DNA of 64,000 nucleotides from Halobaculum litoreum (GCF_030127125.1 NZ_CP126156.1:1612001-1676000), one strand, 5' to 3'; numbered from the stretch's first letter, positions 9,024 through 18,425 are shown. Notes: generated by a model not told the origin, from the letters alone. Numbers and translations are program-made.

Positions 9024-9290
9024 TCACTCGGCGGACTCGTCGGTCCGGTACGCCCGGAGGCGCTCGCGGGCGTCCTGCACCGCCTCCTTCGCCTCGCCCT
9101 CCGCCTTCTTCGAGAGCTCCTTCAGGTCGGCCTCCAGCCGGTCGAGCCGGGACGGCTCCGGTTCCTTCTCGCGGCCGACGAGCGTCCGCACCCGGTCCTC
9201 GACGGGCTCCAGCTCCTCTTTGACGCCCTCCTTGGCGTGGTCGGCGGCGCGTCCCAGGTAGTACCGTGCGTCCTCGAAGTGCTTGGACAT
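9024..9290 (-). CDS. Small helical haloarchaeal protein
   Basis: An 88-residue, highly charged helical protein (HFEDARYYLGRAADHAKEG, then EADLKELSKKAEGEAKEAV) with no cysteines and no membrane span. It resembles a conserved haloarchaeal family of unknown function. It lies convergent to the ribbon-helix-helix gene. Nothing in the sequence points to an activity. Confidence 0.7.
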   Translation of the reverse strand: MSKHFEDARYYLGRAADHAKEGVKEELEPVEDRVRTLVGREKEPEPSRLDRLEADLKELSKKAEGEAKEAVQDARERLRAYRTDESAE

Positions 9291-9464
9291 ACCTGTCGGT
9301 TGCCGCAGGACGAATAAAGTGTTTGTGGGCAGGGGAGTCCCCGACCGCACGCCGTCGCCGCGGCGGGCGCGGTCGCCGGCGGCGGCCGGGGAGCCGCGGG
9401 CCGCGACGACGCGACGACGTGTCGTACTGACTAGGTTATGCCGTGAGCGCGCGATAGGGAGGGT

Positions 9465-10358
9465 ATGGAAACGACATCCACAGCGACGGTGCTCGTGTTG
9501 GGCGCGACCGGACGGCAGGGCGGCGCGGTCGTCGACGCCCTCGGTTCGGGCGAGTTCGGCGACTTCGAGGTCGTCGGCGCGACGCGCAACCCCGCGAGCG
9601 ACGCCGCCGAGGCGCTGCGCGACCGGGGCGTCCGCGTCGTCCCCGTCGACATGCTCGACGAGGCGTCGCTGGTCGCGGCGATGGACGGCGTCGACGCCGT
9701 GTTCGCGGTGACGACGTTCTTCGAGGGCGGCGTCGGCGTCGAGCGCGCACAGGGCGGCCACGTCGTCGCCGCCTGCGAGGCCGCCGGCATCGACCACCTC
9801 GTGTTCAGTTCCGTCGGGTCCGCCGACGGCGACACCGGACTCGCGCACTTCGAGTCCAAGGCCAACACCGAGCGGCTGATCGCCGAGTCGGGGATCGACG
9901 CGACGGTCCTGCGCCCGGTGTACTTCATGCAGAACCTCGCGCTCCAGGCCGACGAGATCCTGTCGGGGACCATCTCGCTGGCGCTCGGTGAGGGGACCGA
10001 ACTCGCGATGGTCGACGCCCGCGACATCGGCCGCGCGGCCGCCGCGGCGTTCGCCGACCCGGAGCGGTTCGTCGGCGAGACGCTCACGCTGGCGGGCGAC
10101 TCGCTCACGGTCGCCGAGACGGCAGAGGTGTTGAGCGACCACCTCGGGATCGACGTCGAGCCGGTCCACCTCGACGTCGCGGTGCTGCGCGAGGCCGCCG
10201 GCGACGAGATGGCCGACATGTTCGCGTGGTTCGAGTCGACCGGCTACGACGTCGACGTCCCGGCGCTCGAGGGGACGCTCGGCTTCGAGCTGCGGGACCT
10301 GGAGACGTGTCTCGCCGAGACGGCGTTCCTCCCGCGGCCGGAGACGACGGCGCGATAG
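9465..10358 (+). CDS. NmrA-like NAD(P)-binding protein
   Basis: A 297-residue atypical short-chain dehydrogenase. A Rossmann glycine motif (VLVLGATGRQGGAVV) opens the protein, ATRNP marks the dinucleotide phosphate pocket, and VFSSVGSADG and LRPVYFMQN are NmrA-family segments. The Tyr-Lys dyad of true dehydrogenases is not evident, so it may be a redox sensor or a quinone-reductase-like enzyme. It stands alone, convergent to the cobalamin adenosyltransferase gene. Confidence 0.8.
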   Translation: METTSTATVLVLGATGRQGGAVVDALGSGEFGDFEVVGATRNPASDAAEALRDRGVRVVPVDMLDEASLVAAMDGVDAVFAVTTFFEGGVGVERAQGGHVVAACEAAGIDHLVFSSVGSADGDTGLAHFESKANTERLIAESGIDATVLRPVYFMQNLALQADEILSGTISLALGEGTELAMVDARDIGRAAAAAFADPERFVGETLTLAGDSLTVAETAEVLSDHLGIDVEPVHLDVAVLREAAGDEMADMFAWFESTGYDVDVPALEGTLGFELRDLETCLAETAFLPRPETTAR

Positions 10359-10389
10359 GCGCGGTCCGGCCGCGCCGTCGCGCCCCGTA

Positions 10390-10926
10390 CTACTCGTAGT
10401 CCGGCGCGTCCTCGGGGACGCCGTCGCGGGCGTTGACCGCCCGCGCGAACGTGAACAGCGCGTCGGACAGTCGGTTGAGGTACGCCACCGCCTCGCCGTT
10501 GACCGGCTCGTCGTCCGCGAGGTCGACCGCGCGGCGCTCGGCGCGCCTGACGACCGTCCGCGCGTGGTGGAGCTTCGCGCCCGCCTCGCTCCCGGACGGG
10601 AGCACGAAGTGGGTCAGCGGCTCCAACTCCTCGTCCAGCTCGTCGATCCACGTCTCCAACTGTTGGGTGTGGCGCGGCTTCACCACGGGGTCGTCCTCCC
10701 CGGGGTCGGGGTTGGCGAAGTCCGCCTGGAGCACGTGGAGGTGGTCCTGCACCGTGTGGAGCATCTCGTCGACGTCGTCGTAGCCCGTCGGCCGGATCGT
10801 CCCGATGAGGGCGTTCGCCTCGTCGACGGTGCCGTACGCCTCGATGCGGCGGGAGGTCTTCGACACCCGGGACATGTCCCGGAGGTCGGTCTTCCCCTCG
10901 TCGCCGCGGCCGGTGTAGATGGGCAT
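10390..10926 (-). CDS. pduO: PduO-type cob(I)yrinic acid a,c-diamide adenosyltransferase
   Basis: A 178-residue protein that transfers the adenosyl group of ATP to reduced cobalamin. Family marks are the N-terminal IYTGRGDEGKTDL loop, the VDEANALIG helix, FVLPSGSEAGAKLHHARTVVRRAERR (ATP/corrin site, read in parts) and YLNRLSDALFTFARAVN near the end. Length is normal for a single-domain PduO enzyme. Its ATG follows the glutaredoxin stop by three bases, so the two are an operon. Confidence 0.9.
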   Translation of the reverse strand: MPIYTGRGDEGKTDLRDMSRVSKTSRRIEAYGTVDEANALIGTIRPTGYDDVDEMLHTVQDHLHVLQADFANPDPGEDDPVVKPRHTQQLETWIDELDEELEPLTHFVLPSGSEAGAKLHHARTVVRRAERRAVDLADDEPVNGEAVAYLNRLSDALFTFARAVNARDGVPEDAPDYE

Positions 10927-10929
10927 CGG

Positions 10930-11172
10930 TCAGGCCGCGAGCGTGCGCTCGATGTACTCGAGGATGTTCGCCGACTCGTTCATCGTCACGCCGTGTTCGG
11001 TGTCGACCAGCACGGGGACGCCGCGCTGGCCGCTGACGCGGGCGACCTCGTCGCGCTTCGAGTGGAGCCCCTCCGTCCACACCGTCTCGTACTCGACGTC
11101 GTGCTCCTGCAGGGCGTCGTGGACCTTCTCGCACCACGGACAGCCGTCCAGCGCGTACAGCGTGATGGACAT
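10930..11172 (-). CDS. Glutaredoxin-like protein
   Basis: An 80-residue thioredoxin-fold protein with a CPWC redox motif (LYALDGCPWCEKV) and the cis-Pro segment GVPVLVD, ending in a helix ILEYIERTL. It resembles the N-terminal domain of GST-like glutaredoxins. The start MSITLYALDG was chosen because homology begins there. It is the first gene of a two-gene operon with the cobalamin adenosyltransferase and could supply thiols for cobalamin reduction; that is inference. Confidence 0.8.
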   Translation of the reverse strand: MSITLYALDGCPWCEKVHDALQEHDVEYETVWTEGLHSKRDEVARVSGQRGVPVLVDTEHGVTMNESANILEYIERTLAA

Positions 11173-11406
11173 ACCCGGACGGTGGGTCGCGAAACCGAAG
11201 TAGCTTGCCACGGTGGCGCCCCGGCGGAACCAGCAACGGTCGCCGGATCCTGTGACGCGGAACGAGTCGCTGAAGTCGCTGCCGCCGCGAGCGTGCCCCG
11301 TGCAGCCACCGACGTCGCCCGTCGAGCGGTGTGCGGCGGTCGACCGCGGGACGCCGACGGCGCCGGCGACCGCCGTCGTCGCCGTCGAGACCGCCGCCAG
11401 CGCCGG

Positions 11407-12513
11407 ATGACCGGGTCGGGGGAGGCGCCGTCGACGGCGCGCACGGCCGTCGGGCCCTCGGTCCGTGTCCGGCTCCGGCGACTCCTGCCGGGAGTGGCGA
11501 CGTTACTCGCCGTCGCCGGGGTCGCGACGGTGCTCGCGGGCCGGCTGCCCGGCACCGCGCTGCTGTTCGCGGTCGCGACGGGCGCGGTGGTCGCGAACAC
11601 GGTCGGCGTCCCCGACGCGGTCGAGCCGGGCGTCGCGCTCCACTCGCCGCTGCTCGAGGCGGGCATCGTGCTCCTCGGGGCGAGCGTCTCGGTCGCCGCG
11701 CTCGCGGCGGCCGGCCCGTCGCTGCTGGCCGCGGTGGTGGGGGTGGTCGCCGTCGGTCTCGTCCTCGTCGAACTGCTGGCGCGGATCGCCGGGCTCCCGG
11801 AACGGACGGGGTCGCTCCTCGCGGCCGGGTCGGCCGTCTGTGGCGTCTCCGCCGTCGCGGCGGCCGCGGGCGCGCTCGACGCCGACGAGTCCGAGGTGGC
11901 GCTGGCGGCCGCGACCGTGTTGGCGTTCGACGCCGCGACGCTCGCCGTCTACCCCGCCGTCGCGGCCGCGTTCGCGCTCGACCCGCGGGTGTTCGGGGTG
12001 TGGGCCGGGCTGTCGATGTTCTCGACCGGCCCCGTCACCGCCGCCGGCTTCGCGTACGACCCCGTCGCCGGCGAGTGGGCCACGGTCACGAAGCTGGCGC
12101 GCAACGCGCTCATCGGGGTCGTCGCCGTCGGCTACGCGGTTCGCGCGGCCGGCGTCGACGCCGGCGGGGGCGGAGGTGGGAGGGGAGCCCGCGGCGCGCT
12201 CGGCGGGCGACCGGGCGGCGGCGACGGCGACCGCGCGGCGGTGGGCCGGTACGCTCCGGGACGGCCTCCCGACGTTCCTCGTGGGGTTCCTCGCGGTGGC
12301 GGCGCTCGCGAACGCGGGCGTGCTCCCGGCGGCGGCCCGCGAGGCGCTGGCGGTCGCCTCGGACGCGCTGTTCCTCCTCGCGTTCGCCGGCCTCGGGTTC
12401 GACATCCGCGTCGAGCGCATGCGCGCGGCCGGCGCGCGCCCCTCGCGGTCGTCGGCGCGGCGTTCCTCGCGGTCAGCGCCGTCGCGTTCGTCGTGGCGCG
12501 CGGACTGTTCTGA
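11407..12513 (+). pseudogene. YeiH-family putative sulfate exporter, two compensating frameshifts
   Basis: A polytopic membrane protein of the YeiH (UPF0324) family with about ten hydrophobic helices. Typical stretches are GIVLLGASVSVAALA, GSAVCGVSAVAAAAGALDAD and FGVWAGLSMFSTGPVTAAG. The frame from 11407 runs to about base 12165. The continuation LRDGLPTFLVGFLAVAALAN to FAGLGFDIRVERM is in another frame, and LAVVGAAFLAVSAVAFVV returns to the first frame after about 12435, ending at 12513. The breaks lie in a G-rich run (12163-12188) and a CG-repeat (12431-12440). Together they restore the frame, which points to sequence errors. Confidence 0.75.
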
Positions 12514-12549
12514 CGACGCGGTTCCGGCCGGGGCCGACTGGGGTGGCGA

Positions 12550-13407
12550 CTATCGGCTCGCGACCGGTTCGACCCGGGGGTACGTCGCCGGCACGCCGAA
12601 CGCATCGCCGGTCCACTCGCCGGCGACGAGCGTCCGGAACGCCGCGGCGACGGCGGGGTCGTCCCGGCGTGCGACCGCCCCGTAGCTGACTGGCGCGCCG
12701 ACCACGGTCGTCCCGTCCGGGAGCTCGTAGCGGTGGTCGGCGTAGGCGGCGGCGTGTGCCGGCGAGCCGAGGTTGACCGTCGGCGGCAGTCGCCGGTACG
12801 CGACGCCGTGGTCGAGCGCCATGTTCCGGTAGACGACGGCGGCGTCGAGTTCGCCCGCCGCGAACACGGCCAGCAGTTCCGCCTCCGGGATCACCCGCCC
12901 GGCGTCCAGCGCCGTCGCGTACGGGCGCCCCCACAGCGACGCGGCGAGGCGGAGCGCGAACACCGTCCGGTAGCCCAGCGGGTCGGCGTCGGGGTCCGTC
13001 CGGCCCCACGGGAGGTCGCGGTCGAGGAACGGGTCGAACGGTCGCGCCGAGTCGCGGACGGCCCGGCCGCCCGGGCGCGCCGGGTCGTACGCGACGACCA
13101 CCTCGTTGGTCGCGAACGCCGTGTAGCGGTCGGCCAGCCCGGCGAACAGCGCCGGGTCGGCGAGGACGAGCACGTCGGGGTCGCGCAGCCCCTCGGCGAC
13201 CAGCCGGGCGCACACCGCCGACCCGTGGAACTCCAGTTCCAGCGGCGCGTCGACGCGGGGCCGGAGCCGCTCGTCGAACGCCCGCGCGAGGCTCCCGGCG
13301 GCCAGCACGGAGACCGACTCCCGGTCCGTCCGTCCCACACACCCGGTCGCGCCGGCGAGCCCGACAGCCCCGGTCCCCGCCAGCACGGCCCGTCGGGTGA
13401 CGGTCAT
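12550..13407 (-). CDS. Molybdate/tungstate-type ABC substrate-binding lipoprotein
   Basis: A 285-residue exported protein. The N-terminus has a twin-arginine signal (MTVTRRAVLAGTG) with lipobox-like GATGC. The mature part begins with SVLAAGSLARAFDE and continues with ATNEVVVAYDP and GRVIPEAELLAVF, as in the WtpA/ModA group of anion-binding proteins. No ATPase or permease gene is adjacent, so the partner transporter must lie elsewhere or this is an orphan. Anion specificity cannot be read from the sequence. Confidence 0.7.
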   Translation of the reverse strand: MTVTRRAVLAGTGAVGLAGATGCVGRTDRESVSVLAAGSLARAFDERLRPRVDAPLELEFHGSAVCARLVAEGLRDPDVLVLADPALFAGLADRYTAFATNEVVVAYDPARPGGRAVRDSARPFDPFLDRDLPWGRTDPDADPLGYRTVFALRLAASLWGRPYATALDAGRVIPEAELLAVFAAGELDAAVVYRNMALDHGVAYRRLPPTVNLGSPAHAAAYADHRYELPDGTTVVGAPVSYGAVARRDDPAVAAAFRTLVAGEWTGDAFGVPATYPRVEPVASR

Positions 13408-13545
13408 CGGACGAACCCACGGGAGGCTACGTCTTGACGGTTTGCTAGCCGTTCGGGGTTTCGGGATCGCGCCGAACCGGCGGCTCGGCGGCGTGAAAGA
13501 ACCGAAAACCGCGGGGCGCGCCCGAGGGCGCGGTGGTTGGGTGCC

Positions 13546-13740
13546 TTACAGGCGCGTGACGTTCGTCGCGCGCGGGCCCTTCTCGGCCGTCTCGATGTCG
13601 AACTCCAGCTCTTCGCCCTCCTCGAGGTCGCCGCCCTCGATGTCGTCCATGTGGACGAACACGTCGTCGTCGGAGTCGTCAGTCGCGATGAAACCGTAGC
13701 CGCCAGTGTCGTTGAAGAAGTCGACCTTCCCTTTCGCCAT
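13546..13740 (-). CDS. cspA: Cold-shock domain protein
   Basis: A 64-residue five-stranded beta-barrel nucleic-acid chaperone. The RNP1-like segment is GGYGFIA and RNP2 is DVFVHM; both are conserved. It carries many more acidic residues than bacterial CspA (EGGDLEEGEELEFD), as is normal for halophiles. TTATCA at 13763-13768 lies about 26 bases before the ATG, consistent with a leaderless transcript. Confidence 0.95.
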   Translation of the reverse strand: MAKGKVDFFNDTGGYGFIATDDSDDDVFVHMDDIEGGDLEEGEELEFDIETAEKGPRATNVTRL

Positions 13741-13907
13741 ACCCGTGAGTGTCGAAGGGACTTGATAACCCTTCCGTCACGCGATTCCGTGCGTGAACGG
13801 TTCGCGCGCCGTGTCGTGACACGGGTGGCGCGAGCGGGGCGGGCACGGCGGGCGGCGCGGTGGGCGGTCGGCGCGGTCGGCGGTGCCCCCGTCCCGCCCG
13901 GCGACGG

Positions 13908-15140
13908 TCACAGCCCGAGACCGAGCGCGCGGTTCGCGCCGAGCAGACACAGACACGTCGCGAGCAGCGCGACCACCAAGCCGTAGGCGGCGGGCCAGCC
14001 GGCCGCGCTCGCGACCGCGCCGGTGACGACCGACCCCGCGGCCGCGAGGAACATGTAGACCGTGCGCAGCAGGCCGAAGCCGTACCCGCGTTCGGCGTCG
14101 CCGAGGCGGTCCATGAACCGCGCCTGGATCGGGCCGGGCCACGAGACGCCCGCGCCCAACACCGCGACGCCGGCGACGGTGCCGGCGAGCCCCGGGACGA
14201 GCACGAGGACGGCGATGCCCGTCCCCGCGAGGGTGACGCTGATCGCGACGGCCGCGTCCCGCGAGAACCGGTCGGAGACGACCCTGTTGGCCGGCTGGGC
14301 GACGGCGCTGATGGCGAACACCGCGCCGAAGGCGACCGCCGCCGTCGACGGCGCGAGGCCGCGGTGGGCGACGAGGAACGCCGCGAGGAACGAGGAGACG
14401 GCCTGGAACGTGAAGCCGCACAGCACCGCGACGACGGTCGTGTACGCCAGCGGCGGGCGCGCGAGGATCCCCCGGACGCGGGCCGGGTCCACGAGCGCCC
14501 GGAGGTCGCGGTCGGGGTTCGCGGGGGCGAGCGCGGGGACGAACACGAGCGTGGCGGCCGCCGCGGGGAGCGCCACCGCCGCCCCGGCGCCGACGGCGAC
14601 CTGCCACCCGAACCGCTCGGCGAGCAGGCCGCCGGCCGCGGGGAACGCCGCGCCGGCGACGGCGCCGGCGCCCGTGAGCACGCTGAGCGCGCCGCCGCGC
14701 TCGTCGTACAGCCGCGAGAGGAGCGCGGTCGCCGGCGCGAAGAACAGCCCCGCGCCCGCCCCGAGCACGACCGTCGCCGCGCCGAACGCGAGGACGGTCG
14801 GCGACAGCGCGACCAGCAGCGTGCCGACGGCCGCGCCGGCGACGCCCGCGAGGACGACCGGCCGCTCGCCCACGCGGTCCGCGAGGACGCCGCTGGGGAA
14901 CTGGGCGAGCGCGTACGTCGCCCACATCGCCGTGAGCGCGAGCCCCAGCGTCGCCTCGGTCGTCCCGTAGTCGACGAGGACGAACGGGACGACGGCGCCG
15001 AGGAGGATCCGCGCGCCCAACTGGCTGAAGTTGCCGCCGCCGATGGCCGCGAGCGCGAGGCGACGCCCGCCGGCGGAGGGCGGCTCGGCTCCGGGATCGT
15101 CCGCGGCTCCGGCGACTCCGGCGCCGTCGTCCCCGCTCAT
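13908..15140 (-). CDS. Major facilitator superfamily transporter
   Basis: A 410-residue membrane protein with about 12 hydrophobic helices in two halves. The MFS loop motif between helices 2 and 3 reads GVLADRVGERP. A long Ala/Gly-rich central part separates the halves, and GVSWPGPIQARFMDRL marks the second half. The substrate cannot be deduced. Its ATG overlaps the stop of the thioesterase gene (ATGA), so it is the last gene of the HPP, thioesterase, MFS operon. Confidence 0.85.
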   Translation of the reverse strand: MSGDDGAGVAGAADDPGAEPPSAGGRRLALAAIGGGNFSQLGARILLGAVVPFVLVDYGTTEATLGLALTAMWATYALAQFPSGVLADRVGERPVVLAGVAGAAVGTLLVALSPTVLAFGAATVVLGAGAGLFFAPATALLSRLYDERGGALSVLTGAGAVAGAAFPAAGGLLAERFGWQVAVGAGAAVALPAAAATLVFVPALAPANPDRDLRALVDPARVRGILARPPLAYTTVVAVLCGFTFQAVSSFLAAFLVAHRGLAPSTAAVAFGAVFAISAVAQPANRVVSDRFSRDAAVAISVTLAGTGIAVLVLVPGLAGTVAGVAVLGAGVSWPGPIQARFMDRLGDAERGYGFGLLRTVYMFLAAAGSVVTGAVASAAGWPAAYGLVVALLATCLCLLGANRALGLGL

Positions 15141-15523
15141 TCGACGCGGTGGCGCTCGGCCGCGTCGCGGACGTCGTCGGGGAGCGGCGTCGGCTCGCCG
15201 TCGGCGACGGCGACCTGCACGGTCTCGCCCTCGGCGACGAGACGGCCGCCGGCGTACAGTTCGTACGCGAAGGTGACGCTGGAGCCGCCGACGGCGGCGA
15301 CGTCGAGGACGGCCCGGACCTCGCCGGTCCCCTCGATCGGCGCGCGGAAGTCGAGGTCGATGGACGCCAGGACCGCCCGAGAGTCGGCGAGGTCGAGCCC
15401 GACCTCCTCGCGGAAGAACGCCGTGCGGACCTCCTCGAGGTAGGTCGCGTACACGGCGTTGTTCACGTGGCCCATCGGGTCGAGGTCGCGGTATCGGACG
15501 GGAACCGTCGTCTCGAAGGTCAT
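15137..15523 (-). CDS. 4HBT-type acyl-CoA thioesterase
   Basis: A 128-residue hot-dog-fold protein. YRDLDPMGHVNNAVYATYLEEVRTAFF (read in parts) holds the catalytic Asp/Asn region of 4-hydroxybenzoyl-CoA thioesterase-like enzymes; SIDLDFRAPIEGTGEV is the second conserved strand. It should hydrolyse a fatty or aromatic acyl-CoA. It overlaps the MFS gene by four bases and follows the HPP gene by 30. Confidence 0.85.
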   Translation of the reverse strand: MTFETTVPVRYRDLDPMGHVNNAVYATYLEEVRTAFFREEVGLDLADSRAVLASIDLDFRAPIEGTGEVRAVLDVAAVGGSSVTFAYELYAGGRLVAEGETVQVAVADGEPTPLPDDVRDAAERHRVE

Positions 15524-15553
15524 ACTCGCCCCTCGGTCGGGTCGGGTTTCGGG

Positions 15554-16075
15554 CTATCGTTCCGCGTCGACGGCGGCCGGGGACCGCGACGCCAGCGCCG
15601 CCCCGACGGCGGCGGTCGCCCGGGAAGCCAAGAACAGCGCCGCCACGCCCGCGGCGATCACGGCCGCGTCCGTCGGCGTCGGGAGGAGGCCGAGCGCGAC
15701 GATGAGCGTCGTCGCGCAGGCGGGGGCGTGGGCGGTGTCCGTCACCGCCATGCCGAGCGTCGTCAGCGCGACCGAGGCGACCGCGCTGGCGGCGAGGCGC
15801 GCACCCGCCGGCGCCGTCGCGGCGACCGCGCCGGTGATGACCGCCCCGCCCGCGAGCCCGTGGTACGCGAGCAGGCCCGCGACGACGCCGACGGCGTGGC
15901 CGCCGAGCAGTTCCCGCGCGGTCGGCCGCGGCTCGGCGACGGCGACGAGGTACGCCGACGGGCCGAGGCTCGGGAACACGAGCGGCCGGCCGGTCGCCCA
16001 CGCGAGCGCGCCCGCGACCGCGACCAGCGCGGCGGCGTGGGCGGCCTCGGCGGCGCCGGCGGCGAGTCGTCGCAC
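15554..16075 (-). CDS. HPP-family integral membrane protein
   Basis: A 173-residue protein with four or five membrane helices. The family signature (FPSLGPSAYLV) is present, as are LLGGHAVGVVAGLLAYHGL and GLLPTPTDAA, typical of HPP proteins; some bacterial members have been linked to nitrite transport. No ATG is available before the conserved region. The GTG at 16075 (VRRLAAGA) leaves an 84-base divergent promoter region; a GTG at 16147 would add 24 poorly conserved residues. It is the first gene of a three-gene operon. Confidence 0.75.
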   Translation of the reverse strand: MRRLAAGAAEAAHAAALVAVAGALAWATGRPLVFPSLGPSAYLVAVAEPRPTARELLGGHAVGVVAGLLAYHGLAGGAVITGAVAATAPAGARLAASAVASVALTTLGMAVTDTAHAPACATTLIVALGLLPTPTDAAVIAAGVAALFLASRATAAVGAALASRSPAAVDAER

Positions 16076-16159
16076 GGACGGCGGTGGGGGACGGGAGGCG
16101 GATGAACCCGACGGTTCGGGACCGGTGTCTTGAAATTCTCGGCCCACACAGGCACGGAC

Positions 16160-16330
16160 ATGAGTCTGGAACAGGAGTTCTACTGTCCGGCGTGCGGCGA
16201 GGACTGCGACTTCTGGCGCGTCGCCGCGATGACGCTCCACCTCGGCGAGAAGACGAAGTGGCGCTGCAACGACTGCGACTACGGCCTGACGCGGATCAAC
16301 GGCGACATCAGCACCGCCATCGAGGCGTAG
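16160..16330 (+). CDS. Small zinc-binding protein
   Basis: A 56-residue protein with two CxxC knuckles (YCPACGEDC and RCNDCDY) that should bind one zinc ion. Similar short proteins are common in haloarchaea and have no assigned function. TGAAATT at 16130-16136 lies about 27 bases before the ATG, which supports a leaderless start here over an earlier in-frame ATG at 16130. Confidence 0.75.
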   Translation: MSLEQEFYCPACGEDCDFWRVAAMTLHLGEKTKWRCNDCDYGLTRINGDISTAIEA

Positions 16331-16345
16331 GCGGGCCGCACTCGC

Positions 16346-16975
16346 TTATCCCGGCAGCAGATCGCCCAGCGCCGCGCCCACCGCCATCGGGAGCGTCGCG
16401 ACGAGCGTGCTCCCGAGCGCGACCGCGGGGGCCGCCCAGTCGACCCGTCCCCACGCCGTCAGGCCGACCACGGCGGTCACGAACGCGACGCCGAGCACGC
16501 CGACGAGCCGGCGCGGCACCACCCCGAGGATGGGCTTGTGCACCCGCACGTCCTGGAAGTCCGCGACGTACAAGATCCCGATCACCAGCAGGACCGTCAC
16601 GACCGCCGTCCCGACCAGCGCCGGCGGCCGCGACGCGAGCACCGCGCCGACCTCGGTGGTGCCGCCCTCCACGAGCATCGGGATGCCGAACAGCACGCTC
16701 CCGAGCAGCGCCTCCGCGAGGTCGCTCCGGTCGAACCCGCGGACGACCCGCCCGAACACCGACGGCGGCTCGCGCGTCGCGAGACCGCGGGCGGCCCGCA
16801 TCGCCTCGCGCACCTTCCGGCGCTCCTCGGTGTCGTCGACGACCTCCTCGAGCGTCTCCAGCGACTGGATCAGGGCTTCGACCGTGGGCGGCTCTCCGCC
16901 CCCGGGCGGGTCGGCGTCGGGCCGCGGTGCCGGAGGGTCGTCCGCCCGGTCGCCGTCGGCGTCGCGCTCGCTCAT
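16346..16975 (-). CDS. DUF2391-like integral membrane protein
   Basis: A 209-residue protein. About 60 acidic, Pro-rich residues precede a coiled segment (LIQSLETLEEVVDDTEERRK), then five hydrophobic helices. FDRSDLAEALLGSVLFGIPMLVEGG and FQDVRVHKPILGVVPRRL are the conserved stretches seen in haloarchaeal DUF2391 proteins. Function is unknown. It is convergent with the small zinc protein gene and stands upstream of no obvious partner. Confidence 0.7.
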   Translation of the reverse strand: MSERDADGDRADDPPAPRPDADPPGGGEPPTVEALIQSLETLEEVVDDTEERRKVREAMRAARGLATREPPSVFGRVVRGFDRSDLAEALLGSVLFGIPMLVEGGTTEVGAVLASRPPALVGTAVVTVLLVIGILYVADFQDVRVHKPILGVVPRRLVGVLGVAFVTAVVGLTAWGRVDWAAPAVALGSTLVATLPMAVGAALGDLLPG

Positions 16976-17086
16976 CGGTCGGACCTGTCGCCGTCGCCAC
17001 GTAGTTCCGACGGTGGCGGCGGCCGCGAAAGAACGAGGGTGTCGGACGCGCGCTTCGGTCGTCGTCGGGCGGCTCGACCTCGGCGA

Positions 17087-18130
17087 TCAGTCGTCGTCGT
17101 TCGAGGAGGTGATCGGCTCCGAGCGGTCCTCGGCGAAGCCGGCCGACTCCTCGATGCGCTCCTCCGCCTCGGGGTCGAACCGCGTCTCGATGTCCTGGTA
17201 GCGGTCGACGAAGGACAGCGCGTGGTGGCTCTCGGTCTCGTGGCCGATGTAGCGCTCCTCGAGGTCGAACTGCGCCTGTTCGGCGTTCTCCGCGATGTTC
17301 TGCATGTCCTCGTACACGCTGTGGGCGCCCGAGTGCAGGGCGTACAGCGTGATGAACTGGTACTTGTAGCCGAGGTCGCCCAGCTCCTGGAAGGTGAGCG
17401 GGTCCTCCTCGGCCCCCCACTCGAACGACGAGGAGTAGTTGAACGCGAGGTCCAGATCGGGGTGCGTCTCGTGGATGGTCTCGGCGTACTCGACGGCGTC
17501 CTCGCGGCTGGGGTCGGGCATCTCCGGCCAGACGAGGTCGACGCCGGCGTCGGCGTAGATGCGGCCGCGCTCGAGGTGTTCCTCCCAGTCGCCGTTGGCG
17601 GAGCCGTAGGCGTCCGTGCGGGCGATGATCACCGTGTCCTCGCTTTGGGTGGCGTCGACGGCCGCCTCGAACCGCGAGCGCGCCTGTTCGCGGGAGACGA
17701 TCTGCTTGCCCGCGATGTGGCCGCACCGCTTCGGCGTCGTCTGGTCCTCGATGTGGATCGCGGCGACGCCGGCCTTCTCGTACTCGCGGACGGCGCGCCG
17801 GACGTTGTGCGTGCCGCCGTAGCCGGTGTCGCAGTCGGCGATGACCGGGAGGTTCGTCGCCTCGACGATGCGCTTTGCGTTCTCGACCATCTCGGTCATC
17901 GTCACCATCTCGAGGTCCGGGAAGCCGAACTGGCCGAGGACCGTCGAGTAGCCGGACATGTACGCGGCGTCGAGCCCGGCCATCTCCGCGAGGCGGGCGT
18001 CGAGCGCGTGGTACAGGCCGGGCGCGAACACGTAGTCCTGTTCGTCCAGCATCCGCCGGAGCTTCGCGCCCTGCGGGTTGTCGATGTCCTTCGTGAAGAC
18101 GTCCTGGTCGAGTTGTGAGGGGTGCGTCAT
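17087..18130 (-). CDS. aceA: Isocitrate lyase, haloarchaeal type
   Basis: A 347-residue member of the isocitrate lyase/PEP mutase superfamily that splits isocitrate into glyoxylate and succinate in the glyoxylate bypass. The metal and substrate regions are clear: [28 protein letters not shown] with the catalytic Cys of KRCGH, and [12 protein letters not shown]. It is shorter than the bacterial enzyme, as in other haloarchaea. No malate synthase gene follows, unlike the frequent aceA-aceB pairing. Its ATG overlaps the stop of a 70-residue ORF, which in turn overlaps two more micro-ORFs, so aceA translation is probably coupled. Confidence 0.9.
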   Translation of the reverse strand: MTHPSQLDQDVFTKDIDNPQGAKLRRMLDEQDYVFAPGLYHALDARLAEMAGLDAAYMSGYSTVLGQFGFPDLEMVTMTEMVENAKRIVEATNLPVIADCDTGYGGTHNVRRAVREYEKAGVAAIHIEDQTTPKRCGHIAGKQIVSREQARSRFEAAVDATQSEDTVIIARTDAYGSANGDWEEHLERGRIYADAGVDLVWPEMPDPSREDAVEYAETIHETHPDLDLAFNYSSSFEWGAEEDPLTFQELGDLGYKYQFITLYALHSGAHSVYEDMQNIAENAEQAQFDLEERYIGHETESHHALSFVDRYQDIETRFDPEAEERIEESAGFAEDRSEPITSSNDDD

Positions 18131-18339
18131 TCTGAGTCCTCCATGAGCGCGAGTTCGAACGGGTCGCGGCGACGGCGGCGCCCGGCGCGGTCGCTGGCGG
18201 TGTCGGTCGGCGTGGCGGTACGGTCGGGGCGGCCCGTCCGGGTCAGGTCGGGGACCAGCGGCGCGTCGGTCTCCGGCGTCGGCCGCGTGCGGGGCGTGCC
18301 GGCGGCGGGCTCCGTCGGGGCGGGGGCGCGACGGCTCAT
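18127..18339 (-). CDS. Micro-ORF b, directly coupled to aceA
   Basis: A 70-residue disordered, Pro/Thr/Arg-rich protein whose C-terminus, [12 protein letters not shown], resembles the end of the preceding ORF ([11 protein letters not shown]). It overlaps aceA by ATGA and its own ATG overlaps the previous stop. It has no recognisable domain. The shared D-P-x-E-L-x-L tail argues that it is translated and selected, but this has not been tested. Confidence 0.5.
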   Translation of the reverse strand: MSRRAPAPTEPAAGTPRTRPTPETDAPLVPDLTRTGRPDRTATPTDTASDRAGRRRRRDPFELALMEDSE

Positions 18340-18425
18340 CGGTCGTCGGCCTCCGTGTCGAACAGGCTCAGTTCGCGCGGGTCGATGTCGTCGATGTCGG
18401 TGTCGGGGTTCGGGTCGAACGTCAT
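18336..18425 (-). CDS. Micro-ORF a2, 29 residues with DPxELxL motif
   Basis: A 29-residue acidic peptide ending in [17 protein letters not shown]. Its ATG overlaps the TGA of the 38-residue ORF upstream, and its TGA overlaps the ATG of micro-ORF b, each as ATGA. The tail motif DPxELxL is shared with micro-ORF b. A longer frame reaching 18644 would run back across the promoter and is unlikely. Confidence 0.5.
   Translation of the reverse strand: MTFDPNPDTDIDDIDPRELSLFDTEADDR

Noticed and set aside
8753-9290. Toxin-antitoxin pair (ribbon-helix-helix plus neighbour)
   Set aside because: The neighbouring 88-residue protein is convergent, helical and lacks any toxin motif.
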